Part shown: positions 8,256-10,236 of the stretch, piece after piece
Numbering within the stretch: position 1 is the first letter of the stretch
Layout: each line of letters opens with the position of its first letter
Assembly: GCA_015039315.1 (NCBI GenBank)
Contig: WIDE01000063.1
Coordinates: 173,782-184,017 of the forward strand
Direction of reading: 5' to 3'
Source of the DNA: Clavulina sp. PMI_390
Lineage: Eukaryota > Basidiomycota > Agaricomycetes > Cantharellales > Hydnaceae
Length of the DNA stretch: 10,236 bases
Notes under the pieces: model-generated
The model's database searches: none
Seen by the model: the letters and a program-made list of their open reading frames with translations, nothing else
What the model was told of the DNA's origin: nothing
Made by a program: the position numbers and the translations under genes

Positions 8256-9554
8256 CTACATGTGAAGACTTGCCTTTTTACCCTCTCTGAGGAGTACTGT
8301 ATGAAGTAATGTGGTGATCCCAACTTCATGCGCCATTCGCTCGATACAGCGGTCTTCTTGAAAGTCCAAGTGGGAGGCACCAAACCCGTCGAGCCTCAAG
8401 GAAGGGACCGACACCATTTCCAGAAGGCAAAGACTAGGTGGAGCATGCTGAAATACTGCGTGACCGAAGCTCTCTACATCTTCGACTTCAACTGCATTAA
8501 GCTTGAGTGCTCGTAGACACGGCATCCGGCCATATCCAGTGACCTCGGAGAGCAATTGTCTAAAGAAGATCTCTTTATTCGCGTCTATAACAAGACCATT
8601 TATATCTTCTATGGGTGCATAGTGACATGTCAATTTGAGGGTCTCGAGCCTCGGAAGGCTTGCCAGCAATATACCACGAGTAATTGTTTGGTATTCATCA
8701 TAAGCGGCTGATGCGTTCCAGCCTATCTCCAATACTTTCAAGGAGCTTGAGAACATCTCGAGATATGATGGAATGGCTCGGAAGGTCGGTAAGCGAAGAT
8801 TGAAAACCATCATTATGGTTTTCAGAGGAGAGCCTTCAGCTGTAAGGAGTTGTTTGGGGTCCAATACGAATAGTTCTTCGAGGTGCGGGAACCGAGGTAC
8901 AGCAGCGGTCGCTTGTGATGGAGTCCCAGCAAAGCAAAGGTCGAGTGCCAGGTACCGGAGATGAGGGTGGGTCTTTGAGAGGGATGCAACATAGCAGGGC
9001 TCTAGAAGCGCTAAGCCTGGGGTGTATTTGGTTTGGATGGAAAGACGCTTGAGAGAGGGTCGATAGCAGTTGAATATGTCATCCATAACTCCCTCTCTGA
9101 AGTCGCGGAGACGCGGTAGTGCTGGGCCACGCACTTCGTGCATATCAACGATGATCTCGAGGCATGTCAAGTTGACAGCAGGTGTGATGACACAATCCAT
9201 GATCCGGCGGAAACAGCACGTTGCGACTAAAGCTCCTTCTTGTAGATCGTTTATGAAGTCGAAGTGGATCTTTTTGACGTGTGGTACGCGGTCGGGCGGG
9301 AGAATCTTCAACGGTTCTACCAGCCAACGGGCATACGAAACGTGGAAGTTTTCCCATAACCATCTATCAGCTTCGTATTTCATCGTTTTCGATGCTAGAG
9401 ATGCATTTTTCAACGAATCTCTGTCTGACTTTTCTAGAATCAATGCAGTGACTTCCCAAGGTAAGGCAGGCGTTTGGATGACAGATGGTGCTTGGGACGG
9501 AGTTGTTGGTACGAGTATAGGGGCGATATATCTCGATAAGAGGTGTAGAACCAT
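8256..9554 (-). CDS. F-box protein with leucine-rich repeats, single exon
   Basis: An uninterrupted 432-residue frame. Residues 31-70 are an F-box: LPWEVTALILEKSDRDSLKN, then ASLASKTMKYEAD and RWLWENF. After it come irregular leucine-rich segments such as SLKRLSIQ, HLRYLALDL, HLEELFVLD, SLKVLEIG, RLETLKLT and CLRALKLN, typical of LRR-like substrate-binding regions. It is probably an SCF ubiquitin-ligase adaptor; the target is unknown. It resembles the neighbouring F-box gene only in architecture: sequence identity by eye is low and it has no intron, so a recent tandem duplication is unlikely. The chosen ATG has T at -3 (poor) and G at +4. The frame stays open upstream to a stop at 9677-9675 but has no other ATG, so a 5' exon joined through an intron cannot be excluded. 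The pyrimidine-rich run just before the ATG fits a leader. Confidence 0.82.
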   Translation of the reverse strand: MVLHLLSRYIAPILVPTTPSQAPSVIQTPALPWEVTALILEKSDRDSLKNASLASKTMKYEADRWLWENFHVSYARWLVEPLKILPPDRVPHVKKIHFDFINDLQEGALVATCCFRRIMDCVITPAVNLTCLEIIVDMHEVRGPALPRLRDFREGVMDDIFNCYRPSLKRLSIQTKYTPGLALLEPCYVASLSKTHPHLRYLALDLCFAGTPSQATAAVPRFPHLEELFVLDPKQLLTAEGSPLKTIMMVFNLRLPTFRAIPSYLEMFSSSLKVLEIGWNASAAYDEYQTITRGILLASLPRLETLKLTCHYAPIEDINGLVIDANKEIFFRQLLSEVTGYGRMPCLRALKLNAVEVEDVESFGHAVFQHAPPSLCLLEMVSVPSLRLDGFGASHLDFQEDRCIERMAHEVGITTLLHTVLLREGKKASLHM

Positions 9555-10184
9555 ATATGAAGGCAGGTATGGAAAGTATGCGGAGAGTGTTCCGGATGCA
9601 CTATCCAGGATAGTATCCAGCAGTTTATCGTGTTTTGGCTTTGTTTGGGCGTGATTAAGGCTGTTGCCAGTGGCTCAGGCTCGAGGGACACATGTGAGGC
9701 TAAGTGGGAACCCACTATATCGTCTTCTATCAAGCGCACCCTGTGAAACAGGAGATAGGCTCCAGCTTCAAGAGAGACTTTGAGTAAGAAGTGATGCTGA
9801 ACAACCTCCGCTGAAAAGTGAACCGCATTAGCTTCGCAGATGATGCGTAAAGTTGTGATCTCAAAAGGACAGTGCAATGTCAGGGCATAGCTCCACATTG
9901 GAAGATCCATTCATAGAATTATTCCACGGAGGAGATACATATAGCGGTCGAGGTCGAGAAGTGACAGGCAGGAACGGCTTGGAAAAATGACAAGAAGCAA
10001 CATGTCTTGTCCGAAATTCGCATTCAGTCTCATATCTCATGGGACATGTTGTCGCGTGGCGAGATGTACCAGTGTTGTCTAAGCAGCAATGGTCAGGCTG
10101 CCATTCTGAAATACAAAATGGCCACTAACCACTTTGTTCTCGGTCTTTTGCACAGTATGAAGTAGTATACGTCGACCAGCTTCA
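9555..10184. other. Upstream region of the minus-strand F-box gene
   Basis: Apart from the GATA cluster there is no gene I can support. A minus-strand frame from an ATG at 9910 runs to 9440, overlapping the F-box start in another frame. Its 156 codons show no known domain and mixed third positions. It could be an upstream reading frame in a long leader, a mis-phased first exon, or chance. Confidence 0.35.
9600..9629. promoter_or_regulatory. GATA cluster with 15-bp palindrome upstream of the F-box gene
   Basis: ACTATCC-A-GGATAGT (9600-9614) is a perfect odd palindrome whose near edge is 45 bp from the ATG at 9554. Counting both strands, four GATA cores fall within 28 bp (9602-9605, 9609-9612, 9614-9617, 9626-9629). 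The last reads CGATAA on the minus strand, matching the HGATAR consensus of fungal GATA factors. It could be a site for such a factor or lie within the leader; which one depends on an unknown transcription start. Confidence 0.3.
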
Positions 10185-10220
10185 CCAATCACTTTTTCGA
10201 CTATATAGCACGTATAAATA
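10185..10220 (+). promoter_or_regulatory. CCAAT and TATA elements of a gene beyond the right edge
   Basis: CCAAT at 10185-10189 is followed by CTATATAG at 10201-10208 and TATAAATA at 10213-10220, a strong TATA match on the plus strand 16 bp from the window end. No start codon follows inside the window. A plus-strand gene beginning within about 100 bp to the right is predicted; it would be divergent from the minus-strand F-box gene. Confidence 0.4.
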
Positions 10221-10236
10221 TCGCGGCTACCGCAGT

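Noticed and set aside
9070..9654. 194-codon plus-strand frame
   Set aside because: It lies opposite the well-supported minus-strand F-box gene and its translation shows no domain; it is a shadow frame.

Overview
The window looks like nuclear DNA of a filamentous fungus, most likely a mushroom-forming basidiomycete (Agaricomycetes). The evidence is one NmrA-like dehydrogenase-fold gene split by four introns of 60-67 nt with GTRNGT-type donors and YAG acceptors, and two F-box/leucine-rich proteins of the kind that is strongly expanded in these fungi. Start codons sit in eukaryotic (not Shine-Dalgarno) contexts, with TATA and CCAAT elements nearby. The taxonomic placement is inference; no marker gene is present.

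Layout, left to right. Bases 1 to about 3380 hold no gene I can support: only short unrelated reading frames, no rRNA or tRNA and no recognisable transposon domain. At 3383-3533 lies a compact promoter (inverted repeat, TATATATA box, pyrimidine-rich leader) for a plus-strand five-exon gene at 3534-4863, encoding a 359-residue NmrA-like NAD(P)-binding protein. Bases 4864-6461 are mostly non-coding, with one speculative small secreted-type reading frame at 5592-5846 and a perfect E-box palindrome at 6186-6195. A plus-strand two-exon gene at 6462-7903 encodes a 455-residue F-box protein. It faces a minus-strand single-exon gene at 9554-8256 that encodes a second, divergent F-box protein of 432 residues. 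The 352-bp convergent spacer holds a near-perfect inverted repeat that places a poly(A)-signal hexamer on both strands. Upstream of the minus-strand gene is a cluster of GATA cores, partly built into a 15-bp palindrome. The right edge carries CCAAT and TATAAATA elements pointing rightwards, so a further plus-strand gene probably starts just outside the window.

How the genes relate: nothing suggests one pathway. The NmrA-like protein is probably a soluble redox sensor or atypical reductase. The two F-box proteins are probably substrate adaptors of SCF ubiquitin ligases with different targets. I found no convincing new system; the most distinctive signals are in the regulatory DNA (the shared poly(A) quasi-palindrome and the promoter inverted repeats).
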